The position numbers and the translations under genes were made by a program. Of a stretch of DNA of 64,000 nt, positions 36,256-45,230 are shown piece after piece (within the stretch, counting starts at the first letter, position 1; every line of letters begins with the position of its first letter). Origin of the DNA: Thiotrichales bacterium (GTDB lineage: Bacteria > Pseudomonadota > Gammaproteobacteria > Beggiatoales > Beggiatoaceae); NCBI GenBank assembly GCA_016745035.1, contig JADGDE010000007.1:111333-175332 (forward strand). Reading direction: 5' to 3'. Under the pieces are notes generated by a model. It searched no databases. It was not told where the DNA came from and worked only from the letters and a program-made list of their open reading frames with translations.

Positions 36256-38175
36256 ATGGCGCGTTTGCTGCTGAAAAATGCGATTCAAGAAAGCCGTTTA
36301 TTTCGAGATCGCGCCCTGATCTCTTGGGTCGTGATGCTGGTCTTGTCCTTGGTGTTGTTGTACCGTTTGTTTGATTTACAAATAAATCAGCAACGCCATT
36401 ATGAATTGCTCTCGCGCGATAATTGGCTCAAGCGCGTGCCCATTGCCCCTACCCGTGGGCTGATTTTTGATCGCAATGGTCGGGTTTTGGCCGAGAATCG
36501 CCCCACCTATACCTTAGAAGTCATCCCCGAAAAAATTGAAGACTTGGATCTGTTAATCGAGCGCTTGCGGCGTTTTATTAGCATTTCCGACAGTGATATT
36601 AAGCGCTTTGAGCGCTACCGCAAACAAAAACGCCGTTTTGACCGTGTACCGTTACGCTTTAAGCTCAGCCTTGAGGAAGTGGCGCGGATTTCGGTGCGCA
36701 ATCATGAGTTTGAAGGCGTGCATATCAGCGATACCTTAACCCGCTATTATCCCCACGGCGCGCTGGCAGCACACGCGATTGGTTATGTTGGGCGCATGAA
36801 TGAAACTGAACTCAAAAATCTCGAAACACCGGGGAATTATCGCGCCACCCATTATATTGGCAAAATTGGGGTAGAAAAAACCTATGAAGATGAGTTGCAC
36901 GGCAAAATCGGCTGGCAACAAGTCGAAACCAATGTGCGTGGGCGCACGCTGCGGGTTTTGAGCCGCGAAGCCCCGACCCCCGGTAAAAATTTATCTTTAA
37001 GTTTGGATTTACAACTGCAAAGTTTTGTCGAGAAACAATTACAAAATAAGCGCTCGGCTTTGGTGGCGATTGAACCCAGCACTGGTAATGTCTTAGCGCT
37101 GGCAAGTATGCCCAGTTATGACCCGAATAAATTTGTCCACGGGATTAAGGTTAAGGACTATCACGAATTGCTTTATTCTCCAGACCGCCCTTTGTTTAAC
37201 CGCGCCATTCGTGGGCAATATCCACCCGGCTCGACGGTAAAGGCGTTTGTCGGGCTGGCGGGGCTGGAGCATGGCTTGCGCACAGCAACGGACAAAACCT
37301 ATTGCCGAGGCTGGTATCAACTCAAAGGGCATAAACACCGTTATCGGGATTGGAAAAAAACCGGCCATGGTTCGGTGAATTTTTATCAAGCCGTGGAGCA
37401 ATCTTGCGATGTCTATTTTTATCGGCTAGCACAAGAGCTGGGGATTAATAATCTCAGCCATTTTTTACATAAGTTTGGTTTTGGGCATCGGGTTGGGATT
37501 GATATTCCCGGCGAGGCATCCGGTTTAATGCCCGATAAAGCATGGAAGCGCAAACGCTATCGCAAGCCGTGGTATCCGGGCGAGACCTTAATTGCGGGGA
37601 TTGGGCAGGGCTACACCCTCGCTACCCCTTTACAATTGGCGGTGGCAACGGCGGCTTTAAGCAAACGCGGTAAAATCTATCGCCCGCGCTTGGCCTTTAG
37701 TTGGCTGGCGAACCGTAATTACTTGGGCGCAAGCCATGTGATTGAAACCCCCGTGCCTGCTCCGATAGAAATCAAAAGCCCTAAATATTGGGATGATGCG
37801 ATTCGCTCAATGGTCGAGGTGGTGCATGGCAGACGCGGTACAGCGCGCAAACAAGCCAAGGGGCTACAGTATAAAATGGCCGGAAAAACCGGGACAGCCC
37901 AAGTGGTGGGGATTAAACAAGATGCCAAATATGATGCTGATAAACTCGATAAACGTCATTGGGATCATGCCTTATTTGTCGCTTTTGCCCCAGTCGAAAA
38001 CCCTAAAATTGCCGTGGCAGTGATTGTCGAAAACGGCGGCAGTGGCAGCAGCACCGCCGCGCCATTGGCACGAAATGTTGTCGATTATTATTTGACCGAA
38101 GTCTTGCCTGTCAATGAGCGCATTGGCTCGCCTTCGAAAAAAGATAAAAACGCCGTTGTCGCGCCGGAAAGCTGA
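36256..38175 (+). CDS. mrdA: penicillin-binding protein 2 (elongasome transpeptidase)
   Basis: 639 residues starting MARLLLKNAIQESRLFRDRA, with a membrane anchor near residues 25-43 and the pedestal region to about 240. The transpeptidase carries the nucleophile in YPPGSTVKAF (Ser near 327), SCDVYFYRLAQELG (near 385) and the KTGTAQV box (near 545). It cross-links peptidoglycan in rod-shaped elongation with RodA. It starts at the base after the mreD stop and shares one base with rodA, so mreD-mrdA-rodA is one operon. Confidence 0.96.
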   Translation: MARLLLKNAIQESRLFRDRALISWVVMLVLSLVLLYRLFDLQINQQRHYELLSRDNWLKRVPIAPTRGLIFDRNGRVLAENRPTYTLEVIPEKIEDLDLLIERLRRFISISDSDIKRFERYRKQKRRFDRVPLRFKLSLEEVARISVRNHEFEGVHISDTLTRYYPHGALAAHAIGYVGRMNETELKNLETPGNYRATHYIGKIGVEKTYEDELHGKIGWQQVETNVRGRTLRVLSREAPTPGKNLSLSLDLQLQSFVEKQLQNKRSALVAIEPSTGNVLALASMPSYDPNKFVHGIKVKDYHELLYSPDRPLFNRAIRGQYPPGSTVKAFVGLAGLEHGLRTATDKTYCRGWYQLKGHKHRYRDWKKTGHGSVNFYQAVEQSCDVYFYRLAQELGINNLSHFLHKFGFGHRVGIDIPGEASGLMPDKAWKRKRYRKPWYPGETLIAGIGQGYTLATPLQLAVATAALSKRGKIYRPRLAFSWLANRNYLGASHVIETPVPAPIEIKSPKYWDDAIRSMVEVVHGRRGTARKQAKGLQYKMAGKTGTAQVVGIKQDAKYDADKLDKRHWDHALFVAFAPVENPKIAVAVIVENGGSGSSTAAPLARNVVDYYLTEVLPVNERIGSPSKKDKNAVVAPES

Positions 38176-39302
38176 TGTATCAACATTTATACCGTCCTTT
38201 AAAAAAACCGTTTTTACACGTCGATGTCTTATTGTTGTTGATGTTGCTGGTGCTCTCGGCCGTGAGTTTGGTGATTTTATACAGTGCCAGTAATGGCAAT
38301 CTTGGTTTAGTCTGGCGGCAAGCGGTGCGTATCATGCTCGGCTTTGGGATGATGGTTTTTATCGCCCAATTTAGTAGCCAACAAATCGAGCGGGTCGTGC
38401 CGTGGTTATATTTGCTCGGCGTGTTTTTGCTGGTGATGGTCGCAGTGATGGGCACAATCGGCAAAGGCGCACAGCGCTGGCTAGATTTGGGCTTTATTCG
38501 CTTTCAGCCCTCGGAATTAGTCAAACTCACCGTGCCGATGATGGTCGCGTGGTATTTAGCCGATAAACCTTTGCCGCCGCGCTATAAAGATTTATTTATT
38601 GCCTTATTGTTGTTAATGATTCCCGCCGCCTTGGTGGTAAAACAACCGGATTTGGGGACATCTTTATTAATCGCCTCGGCTGGGGGCTTTGTGATTTTGC
38701 TCGCAGGTTTGCAAACGTGGCTGATTATGAGCGGTTTGGGCTTGGCTGCGGGTTTTGGTCTTCTCATCGCCTATACGCCGATTTTAGAATACCTCCTTCA
38801 TCCTTACCAACTGCGCCGCGTTGAGACTTTTATTGACCCAGAAAAAGACCCCTTGGGGGCGGGCTACCATATTATTCAATCAAAAATTGCCATCGGCTCT
38901 GGCGGTTTGTTTGGCAAGGGTTTAGAAAACAGCACCCAATCACGGTTTGAGTTTTTACCCGAGCGCACCACCGATTTCATTTTTGCCGTCTTTGGAGAGG
39001 CGTTTGGTTTATTGGGCTTTATTGCCTTGATTCTTCTCTATCTTGCCATTATTACCCGTGGGCTTTATATTGCCATCCAAGCTCAGGGGATGTTTGCGCG
39101 GCTATTGGCGGGCAGCATTACCTTAACCTTTTTTGTTTATATTTTTGTCAACATCGGCATGGTCACGGGCTTATTGCCCGTGGTCGGTGTGCCCTTGCCT
39201 TTGATTAGCTATGGGGGGACATCTATCGTGACTTTATTTGCGGGCTTTGGCTTGCTGATGTCAGTTCATACCCACAAACGCCTACTGTCGGGACAACATT
39301 GA
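38175..39302 (+). CDS. rodA: SEDS peptidoglycan glycosyltransferase RodA
   Basis: A 375-residue polytopic protein with about ten helices. Family marks are GKGAQRWLDLGFIRFQPSEL near residue 96, KQPDLGTSLLIASAGG near 157, LGAGYHIIQSKIAIGSGGLF near 230, PERTTDFIFAVFGEAFG near 262 and VPLPLISYGGTSIVTLFAGF near 340. RodA polymerises glycan strands with PBP2 during elongation. Its ATG overlaps the mrdA stop (TGATG). Confidence 0.97.
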   Translation: MYQHLYRPLKKPFLHVDVLLLLMLLVLSAVSLVILYSASNGNLGLVWRQAVRIMLGFGMMVFIAQFSSQQIERVVPWLYLLGVFLLVMVAVMGTIGKGAQRWLDLGFIRFQPSELVKLTVPMMVAWYLADKPLPPRYKDLFIALLLLMIPAALVVKQPDLGTSLLIASAGGFVILLAGLQTWLIMSGLGLAAGFGLLIAYTPILEYLLHPYQLRRVETFIDPEKDPLGAGYHIIQSKIAIGSGGLFGKGLENSTQSRFEFLPERTTDFIFAVFGEAFGLLGFIALILLYLAIITRGLYIAIQAQGMFARLLAGSITLTFFVYIFVNIGMVTGLLPVVGVPLPLISYGGTSIVTLFAGFGLLMSVHTHKRLLSGQH

Positions 39303-39359
39303 TGTATTTTTTAAGGATGTTACACAAAGGTTTCTTTTTTACCCCAGAGGACAACCGCT

Positions 39360-40325
39360 GTGAATAGTTGTGCAAATAACTGGCAACCGAGTTGCTCGCT
39401 AGAAACCCTCAAAGCCCGCGCTCAAGTGTTAGAAGACATTCGCGCCTTTTTTAAACATCGGCAAGTGCTAGAGGTGCAAACCCCAGTGCTGGCGCGTACA
39501 GCGATTCCTGAAACCCATATTAATTTATTCAAAAGCTGTTATCGACACGAGGAAGACTTGTATTTGCAAGCCTCGCCTGAGGCAATGATGAAGCGCCTTT
39601 TGGCCGCTGGCGCAGGCTCGATTTATCAAATCAGCCCGGTGTTTCGTGATGGTGAACAAGGGCGCTGGCATAATCCTGAGTTTACCTTGCTGGAATGGTA
39701 TCGCGTCGATTTTGATCACCACGATTTAATGATGGAAGTCGAAGCCTTATTACGCGCCTTATTGCCCGGCAATGTCTTGGCAGAACGGGTTGCATATAAC
39801 GCTTTATTTTTAGAATATTTAGGCTTACACCCTTTGCAAACCCCGGTGAGTGAATTACACAGCCTTATCGAGCGCCGTTGCCCGGCGATTGCTGAACTGA
39901 ATAAAGCCGGACGCGATTTGTGCCTACAATATTTATTCAGTGAATTGATAGAGCCAGAGCTGAAAAAACGCGGCGTGGTGTTTGTCTATGATTACCCTGC
40001 CAACCAAGCGAGTTTGGCGCAAATTTGCCCCGAAAATAACGCCGCCGCCCGCTTTGAAGTCTATGTGGATGGCATTGAACTCGGCAATGGTTTTCATGAG
40101 CTGCGCGAGCCAACAGAGCAATTGCAACGCTTTGAAAAAGAGCAAGCCGAAAAGCAAACCCTAGGACAGCCTAGCGCGCCGATAGATATGAATTTAATCG
40201 CTGCCCTAGAAGCGGGTATACCCGCTTGTGCGGGGGTGGCGATAGGCTTAGAACGCTTGCTGATGCTCAAAACCAATGCCAGCCATATTCAAGAAGTCTG
40301 TAGCTTTGCGATTAATCGCGTGTAA
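39360..40325 (+). CDS. epmA: elongation factor P--(R)-beta-lysine ligase
   Basis: A 321-residue class II LysRS-like enzyme without an anticodon-binding domain, starting at GTG 39360 behind AGAGGA. Motif 2 is seen in YQISPVFRDGEQGRWHNPEF and motif 3 in GVAIGLERLLML near the C-terminus. TPVLARTAIPETHINLF is the family's N-terminal block. It attaches beta-lysine to the conserved lysine of EF-P, easing translation through proline stretches. Its partners epmB and efp are not in the window. A short MITE-like end (GATGTTACACAAAGG, about 39317) lies in the gap from rodA. Confidence 0.94.
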   Translation: MNSCANNWQPSCSLETLKARAQVLEDIRAFFKHRQVLEVQTPVLARTAIPETHINLFKSCYRHEEDLYLQASPEAMMKRLLAAGAGSIYQISPVFRDGEQGRWHNPEFTLLEWYRVDFDHHDLMMEVEALLRALLPGNVLAERVAYNALFLEYLGLHPLQTPVSELHSLIERRCPAIAELNKAGRDLCLQYLFSELIEPELKKRGVVFVYDYPANQASLAQICPENNAAARFEVYVDGIELGNGFHELREPTEQLQRFEKEQAEKQTLGQPSAPIDMNLIAALEAGIPACAGVAIGLERLLMLKTNASHIQEVCSFAINRV

Positions 40326-40380
40326 AGTCCGCCGACAATTTGCTATCATCCCCCTCCCGCTTTAGGACATACAACCGCAG

Positions 40381-42255
40381 ATGATAAAACTAGATAATAT
40401 ACAAATGGCTTTTGGTCATGTCAGTTTGCTCGATGGCATTAGCCTCAGCCTCGAAAAAGGCGAACGAGTCGGGCTGATTGGGCGCAATGGCGAGGGTAAA
40501 TCGACCTTATTAAAAATCATTGACGGCAGCTTAAAAGCCGATGATGGGCAAATCGAAATCCAACAAGGGCATAAAGTGGCGCGTTTGGAGCAAGAACCCG
40601 TGTTTGCAGCCGGAGACACGATTTTTCAAGCGGTTGCTTCAGCCTTGGGAGAAGCCGGGCGCTTGTTGGCGGAATACCTCAGCGTTGATCATGCCGATGA
40701 GACACAACATGACCAAATTGCCGACTTACAACAACGCCTAGAGCAATTTGATGCGTGGGGGCTACAACCGCAAGTTGAGCAAATTTTATCCCGGCTTGAG
40801 TTACCCGCCGAGACCCAAGTCAGCACTCTTTCTGGTGGCTGGCAACGCCGTGTTGCCCTTGCGCAAGCCTTGGTACAAAAGCCCGATTGTTTGCTGCTAG
40901 ACGAGCCGACCAACCATCTGGATATTGAGCTGATTGAATGGCTGGAAAATCAATTACAAAACTTCAAAGGTAGCCTGCTGTTTATCAGTCATGATCGGCG
41001 CTTTGTCCATAACCTTGCCACCCGTATTATCGAACTCGACCGTGGCGTGCTACGCTCCTACCCCGGCGACTTTGCGACCTATTTAAGCCGCAAAGCCGCT
41101 GAACTCGAAGCCGAAGCCACCCAAGCGGCTAAATTTGATAAAAAACTGGCACAAGAAGAAGTCTGGATTCGCCAAGGCATTAAAGCTCGTCGTACCCGTA
41201 ATGAAGGGCGGGTGCGTGCCTTGCAAAAACTTCGGCAACAACGCAGCCAGCGCCGCGAACAAGTCGGCAAAATCAAGCTAAATTTAGAGCAAGGCGATAA
41301 TTCCGGCAAATTGGTGATTGAAGCCGAGAATATTGGGCAAAGCTATGACGATAAGGTCTTGTTCCAACAATTCTCCACTCTGATTTTACGTGGCGACCGC
41401 GTTGGGCTAATCGGCGGCAACGGCGTGGGCAAATCGACCCTGCTTAAAATTCTGCTGCAACAACTAGAGCCAGAAACGGGCAGTATTCGCCACGGCACGC
41501 GTTTACAAATTGCTTATTATGATCAATTGCGCAGCCAGCTTGACCCCGAACAACACGTTTACGATGTCGTCAGCCAAGGTAAAGACCATATCGAAATCAA
41601 TGGCAAAAGTAAGCATGTGATGTCCTATTTGGCTGATTTCTTATTTGCGCCCGAACGCGCTCGCTCGCCTGTGAAAGCGCTTTCAGGCGGTGAACGCAAT
41701 CGGCTATTATTGGCGCGCTTATTCAGCAAGCCTGCCAACCTGCTAGTGATGGACGAGCCGACCAATGACTTGGATGTTGAATCGCTGGAATTATTAGAAG
41801 AGCTGTTAATTAATTATCAGGGCACATTGTTGCTGGTCAGCCATGATCGGGCATTTATTGATAACGTCATCGGCTCCACCATCGTCTTTGATGGCAAAGG
41901 TGGCTTAGCAGAATATGTCGGCGGTTATCAAGATTATTTACGCCAAGCCCCCAAAGCTGACGCACCGAGCAAAGAAAAACCCGCTGCCAAAACCAATACA
42001 GCCACCGCAAGCAAACCGGTGAGTGTTAAGAAAGCGACGAAAAAACTCAGCTATAAAGAAAAGCAAGAACTGGCGAATTTACCCGCCGTGATAGAAAACA
42101 CTGAAGCTGAACTAGAAACCTTGCAAGAAACCATTTCCGATACCGACTTTTACCAACAAGATAGCGATGCGGTGAATAAGGTGCTTAAACAAGTCGCCGA
42201 TGCTGAGGCAAAACTCGAAGCGGCGTATGCCCGTTGGGATGAATTGGAAGGCTGA
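40381..42255 (+). CDS. uup: ABC-F ATPase, Uup type
   Basis: 624 residues with two ABC cassettes. Walker A copies are GRNGEGKST (near 35) and GGNGVGKST (near 348). Signatures are STLSGGWQRRVALAQAL and KALSGGERNRLLLARLF. Walker B copies are LLLDEPTNHLD and LVMDEPTNDLD. No membrane domain is present. A linker between cassettes (about 235-300) is rich in K/R/Q/E, and the C-terminal 80 residues form a coiled coil, which separates Uup from EttA. ABC-F proteins act on ribosomes; Uup has been linked to stalled-ribosome rescue and transposon excision. DUF6164 follows with a one-base overlap. Confidence 0.93.
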   Translation: MIKLDNIQMAFGHVSLLDGISLSLEKGERVGLIGRNGEGKSTLLKIIDGSLKADDGQIEIQQGHKVARLEQEPVFAAGDTIFQAVASALGEAGRLLAEYLSVDHADETQHDQIADLQQRLEQFDAWGLQPQVEQILSRLELPAETQVSTLSGGWQRRVALAQALVQKPDCLLLDEPTNHLDIELIEWLENQLQNFKGSLLFISHDRRFVHNLATRIIELDRGVLRSYPGDFATYLSRKAAELEAEATQAAKFDKKLAQEEVWIRQGIKARRTRNEGRVRALQKLRQQRSQRREQVGKIKLNLEQGDNSGKLVIEAENIGQSYDDKVLFQQFSTLILRGDRVGLIGGNGVGKSTLLKILLQQLEPETGSIRHGTRLQIAYYDQLRSQLDPEQHVYDVVSQGKDHIEINGKSKHVMSYLADFLFAPERARSPVKALSGGERNRLLLARLFSKPANLLVMDEPTNDLDVESLELLEELLINYQGTLLLVSHDRAFIDNVIGSTIVFDGKGGLAEYVGGYQDYLRQAPKADAPSKEKPAAKTNTATASKPVSVKKATKKLSYKEKQELANLPAVIENTEAELETLQETISDTDFYQQDSDAVNKVLKQVADAEAKLEAAYARWDELEG

Positions 42256-42608
42256 TGGCTAAACAACTGTTTCGATTGCGCAATGTGCCTGAGGACGAAG
42301 CCGAGGAAATCCGGCAGCTATTGACCGAAGCGCAAATTGATTTTTATGAAACCCCGGGGGGCAACTGGGGCATTTCTATGCCCGCTTTATGGCTTAAAGA
42401 TGAAACCCAGTGGGACAGAGCCAAAGCCTTGATTGATGAATATCAACAACAAAGACAAGCCACAGCTCAAGCCGAGGCGAAAACCATCGACCCATTACGA
42501 GCGGGTTGGGCGCGTTTTTTACAAAGCCCCTTACAGTTTACTTTATATATCGCTCTGGTTGCGCTGGTGATTTACGCTTCTTTGATGCCGTTTTTTAGCT
42601 TGGGCTAA
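42255..42608 (+). CDS. DUF6164 family membrane protein
   Basis: 117 residues. The soluble N-terminal part, MAKQLFRLRNVPEDEAEEIR then LLTEAQIDFYETPGGNWGIS, resembles the signal-transducing-type DUF2007/DUF6164 fold. A C-terminal helix LQFTLYIALVALVIYASLMP anchors it. Function unknown. Its ATG overlaps the uup stop by one base (TGATG), so it is translated with uup. Confidence 0.75.
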   Translation: MAKQLFRLRNVPEDEAEEIRQLLTEAQIDFYETPGGNWGISMPALWLKDETQWDRAKALIDEYQQQRQATAQAEAKTIDPLRAGWARFLQSPLQFTLYIALVALVIYASLMPFFSLG

Positions 42609-42621
42609 AACAGCTTATGAA

Positions 42622-42829
42622 CTGATATTACGCACTATGGAACGTGCACGAAATAACTTGCCCATCTTAGCTGGTTTTTTTGGTCATTTTCTACATTGCG
42701 AAAATGAACAAAAATCCGGCGCTAATCTTGGAACTTATGTTATGCACATTCCCTAGTGATATTTAGCTGTGGAGCAATGGCAGTTTTTTGGTTTATTAAA
42801 ACCAAAAAGAAGCCTTTGCTTAACATCTT
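42622..42829. repeat. mosaic of degenerate MITE ends
   Basis: CTGATATTACGCAC lies at the left, ATGTTATGCAC and CCTAGTGATATTTAGC in the middle, and AGCCTTTGCTTAACATC at the right. These are pieces of the MITE family, apparently nested or eroded. They span the convergent gap between DUF6164 and the roadblock gene. Confidence 0.45.
42769..42815. terminator. bidirectional hairpin between convergent genes
   Basis: TTTTTGGTTT, loop ATTA, AAACCAAAAA (42785-42808) gives a 10-bp stem with T-rich arms on either strand, so it can end both the uup-DUF6164 and the roadblock transcripts. The unit GTGGAGCAATGGCAG before it recurs at 44740 with a covarying stem. Confidence 0.65.
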
Positions 42830-42834
42830 TATAA

Positions 42835-43242
42835 TTAAGGACAAAGTGGGGTTAAGCGAGGTAAAGCGCCACGAATAGCAGCCCAGCCCATACCCAGGTT
42901 GGTTTTACGGTTAGTGATTAAAACTAATAAAGCATCCGGCTTATCAGGTACAGTTGCCATAAAGTGAAAAGTATTTTCAGTAGTCATTTGTACTTCTTTA
43001 ATGGTATTTGCCACTTCTTGTCCGCGCACACTGGTCAATAAACCCTCGACCGCACGTACATTTTTGCCGCGCATCATATCAACAGCCGCTGCCGCCACTG
43101 CATCCAAATAAGATTGGGTAAAATAGGGAATGCTGTGGTTAACAGACAGCAATAAGCCCGAATTCAAATCAACCACCGCACAGCCTAAACCACCATCGAC
43201 ACTTTGGACTATTTCTGCGGTAATTTCATTCATTGTAGCCAT
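42835..43242 (-). CDS. roadblock/LC7 domain protein
   Basis: 135 residues (MATMNEITAEIVQSVDGGLG...). The fold pattern is roadblock/LC7: a first helix, GCAVVDLNSGLLLSVNHSIP, a long helix FTQSYLDAVAAAAVDMMRG, then strands EVQMTTENTFHFMATVPDKP and ALLVLITNRKTNLGMGWAAI. Bacterial members, such as MglB, often regulate small Ras-like GTPases. No such GTPase gene is nearby, so the partner is unknown. A ribosome site (GAGGAGATTAC) precedes the ATG. The gene is divergent from the beta-barrel gene. Confidence 0.7.
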   Translation of the reverse strand: MATMNEITAEIVQSVDGGLGCAVVDLNSGLLLSVNHSIPYFTQSYLDAVAAAAVDMMRGKNVRAVEGLLTSVRGQEVANTIKEVQMTTENTFHFMATVPDKPDALLVLITNRKTNLGMGWAAIRGALPRLTPLCP

Positions 43243-43438
43243 TGAGTAATCTCCTCATTGAGTTAAAGGCATAGGGATGTTATCCCGTAGAGCTTGCCAT
43301 TCTAGCAAAAAAATAGCAAAGCTTGAGTTTATTTCTCCATCAAATATCAGCATAGCTTAGCCGTTTAGCGGAACAGATAGGGTTTTCGCTCTATTTTTAT
43401 TGGCAAACTAAGGGGGTTTTTGTCAGATTTGTTAGGCT

Positions 43439-43526
43439 TTGATAGCTTATTTTATATAAGCATATTACAATATAAGGTTTTACTTAAACTTAGCCCGGTT
43501 CGGCTGTTGGTCGAAAATAAGCCGAA
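43439..43526 (+). promoter_or_regulatory. possible promoter and leader hairpin of the beta-barrel gene
   Basis: TTGATA (43439-43444), an 18-base gap, then TATTAC is a weak sigma70-like pair. A leader stem TTCGGCT (43499-43505) / AGCCGAA (43520-43526) lies 27 bases before the start codon. The rest of the 311-base gap shows no gene. Confidence 0.35.
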
Positions 43527-43553
43527 TTAAGCTTAATAATTATGGAGAAAATT

Positions 43554-44726
43554 ATGTATAAAACTGCCTTAGCTTTAGGTGTCAGTGCTGCCTTATTCAG
43601 TGTTTCTGCAAGCGCTATTGAAATCAGTGATTACACCGAAGTTGAATCTAGCTATGAAGAAGCCTATGTTACCGGCAGCATTGCAACGCAATCAGGTAAC
43701 CAAGATAAAACCAGTTATGATGCCAGCGTTTTTGTTGATTATGAAAAAAATTACAGTTCCCGTGAGCGCAATTTTAATATCGTTTTAGATGGTAATTACC
43801 AAGCTAACCGTGGTGGTAATGAAGGCGATGTAAAAGAAGATAGCTATGCCGTTTTAGGTGCAGCCAATGTCGATAACTATTTCGCAGATAAGCCAAATAT
43901 GTTCTGGTACGCCTCTGCTGATGCCGCTTATCAAGACAAATATGATGATATGTATGCTGCTGTCGGTGGTGGTATTGGTTATGGCCGTGTCACCGTTGCT
44001 ACTCCATTAGCTTATGCGGTTCGTATCGTTGAAGAATTACAACAACATAATATTATTAAAGGTGATGTCTCTGATGCGGCTTACTTAGCTTTAGCCCAAG
44101 TGATTAACCGCCGTGATGAATTTCGTAGCAAATTCGGTTTTGAAGAATATGAAGCCGAATTTATTGCTGCTATCGAAAAATCTATGAAAGACAGCGGCAT
44201 TGCTCCTAATGGCATTACTGCTTTAGGTTTTGCTCACTTACGCCGCGTATTATTTGAAGAATACATCAACATCCGTAAATATGGCTGGTTAGTCCGTGGT
44301 GGCGTGGGTGTCGTGGCTAGCGACTACAACGGCGAGTCTGGCGACCCTTCTATCAATTTAGAATTTGAATATGCCAAACCTGTGGGTTTACGTGGTCAGT
44401 TCATCAACTTAGCAGGCTATACCGCAATTTGGAATGATGGCGACACCACCAGCCAAAAAATCACCAACCGCATGAGCTACACCCACGAATTAAGCGATAA
44501 AGTCGACTGGGTCAACTTATGGGCATTATCTGTTGATATTGCTGACGGTGACCGTGAAGACGTGGTCAGCAACACCCTCTCTAGTGCTTTCCGTTACTAC
44601 TTAACCAACCGCTTGAATGTTGAAGCGCGTGTTTCTCTCTCGCGTTTGGATGACGACATTGATGGCAACGGCAATGACGATACCGACGTAACCACCTTCT
44701 TAGGTGTGCGTTATCGTTTGAAATAA
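43554..44726 (+). CDS. outer-membrane beta-barrel protein, unknown specificity
   Basis: 390 residues from the ATG at 43554 (TGGAGAAAA upstream), signal peptide MYKTALALGVSAALFSVSAS with A-E at the cut. The N-terminal part after cleavage has alternating hydrophobic/polar strands (SYDASVFVDYEKNYSSRERN, FNIVLDGNYQANRGG). A helical insert lies near residues 165-245, and barrel strands resume to a C-terminal VTTFLGVRYRLK. Acidic loops are frequent. The signal, strand pattern and a basic-aromatic end support an outer-membrane barrel; a DUF-type surface protein is the alternative. Its uniform codon use and own leader and terminator suggest strong expression. Confidence 0.7.
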   Translation: MYKTALALGVSAALFSVSASAIEISDYTEVESSYEEAYVTGSIATQSGNQDKTSYDASVFVDYEKNYSSRERNFNIVLDGNYQANRGGNEGDVKEDSYAVLGAANVDNYFADKPNMFWYASADAAYQDKYDDMYAAVGGGIGYGRVTVATPLAYAVRIVEELQQHNIIKGDVSDAAYLALAQVINRRDEFRSKFGFEEYEAEFIAAIEKSMKDSGIAPNGITALGFAHLRRVLFEEYINIRKYGWLVRGGVGVVASDYNGESGDPSINLEFEYAKPVGLRGQFINLAGYTAIWNDGDTTSQKITNRMSYTHELSDKVDWVNLWALSVDIADGDREDVVSNTLSSAFRYYLTNRLNVEARVSLSRLDDDIDGNGNDDTDVTTFLGVRYRLK

Positions 44727-44739
44727 GCTTAAGTTAGTC

Positions 44740-44783
44740 GTGGAGTAATGGCGGTTTTTTGGCGCAGATAGCCAAAAAGAAGC
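44740..44783 (+). terminator. hairpin terminator after the beta-barrel gene
   Basis: TTTTTGGC, loop GCAGATA, GCCAAAAA (44756-44778), 29 bases after the stop. The preceding CGTGGAGTAATGGCGG and the following GAAGCCC match the unit at 42769, while the stem bases differ as GGC/GCC against GGT/ACC. Confidence 0.65.
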
Positions 44784-44843
44784 CCTTATGTAACACCACA
44801 CTAATTTAGATTTACCCTTTTTCTCGCTCTGGGGAAAAGGGCT

Positions 44844-45230
44844 TTAAGCTTCACGCATCAGAGCCTGCATTAAAGCCATCCCCACGGCAGTTGCCAACAA
44901 ACACAAAACCACGTTTAAGAGTACATTTAATCCCGCTTTGAGCCACAAGCCTTGCTGTAATAACTGCAAACTATCAAGCGAAAAAGTCGAAAAAGTGGTT
45001 AAACTACCCAGTAAGCCGACCATCAATAAAAGCCGCCAAAATTCACTCAAATCCGCGCGTACTTGAAAATAAACAAACAACATACCGATCAATAAAGAGC
45101 CGATTAAATTAACGCTGAGTGTGCCATAAGGAAAATCCCGACCTAAAAGTGTATAAACCCCATTACTGATTTGAAAGCGTAAAATAGCCCCCAGTGTGCC
45201 GCCCAAGGCTAAAGCGATATAGGTGTTCAT
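44844..45230 (-). CDS. crcB: fluoride channel CrcB/Fluc
   Basis: A 128-residue protein with four helices. Fluc marks are GGTLGAILRFQISNGVY near the N-terminus, FPYGTLSVNLIGSLLIG near 33, and VGLLGSLTTFSTFSLD near 70 with the central phenylalanines. It exports fluoride as a dual-topology dimer. It overlaps the EnvC-like stop by four bases (ATGA), so it is in that transcript. No fluoride riboswitch could sit in front of it. Confidence 0.93.
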   Translation of the reverse strand: MNTYIALALGGTLGAILRFQISNGVYTLLGRDFPYGTLSVNLIGSLLIGMLFVYFQVRADLSEFWRLLLMVGLLGSLTTFSTFSLDSLQLLQQGLWLKAGLNVLLNVVLCLLATAVGMALMQALMREA

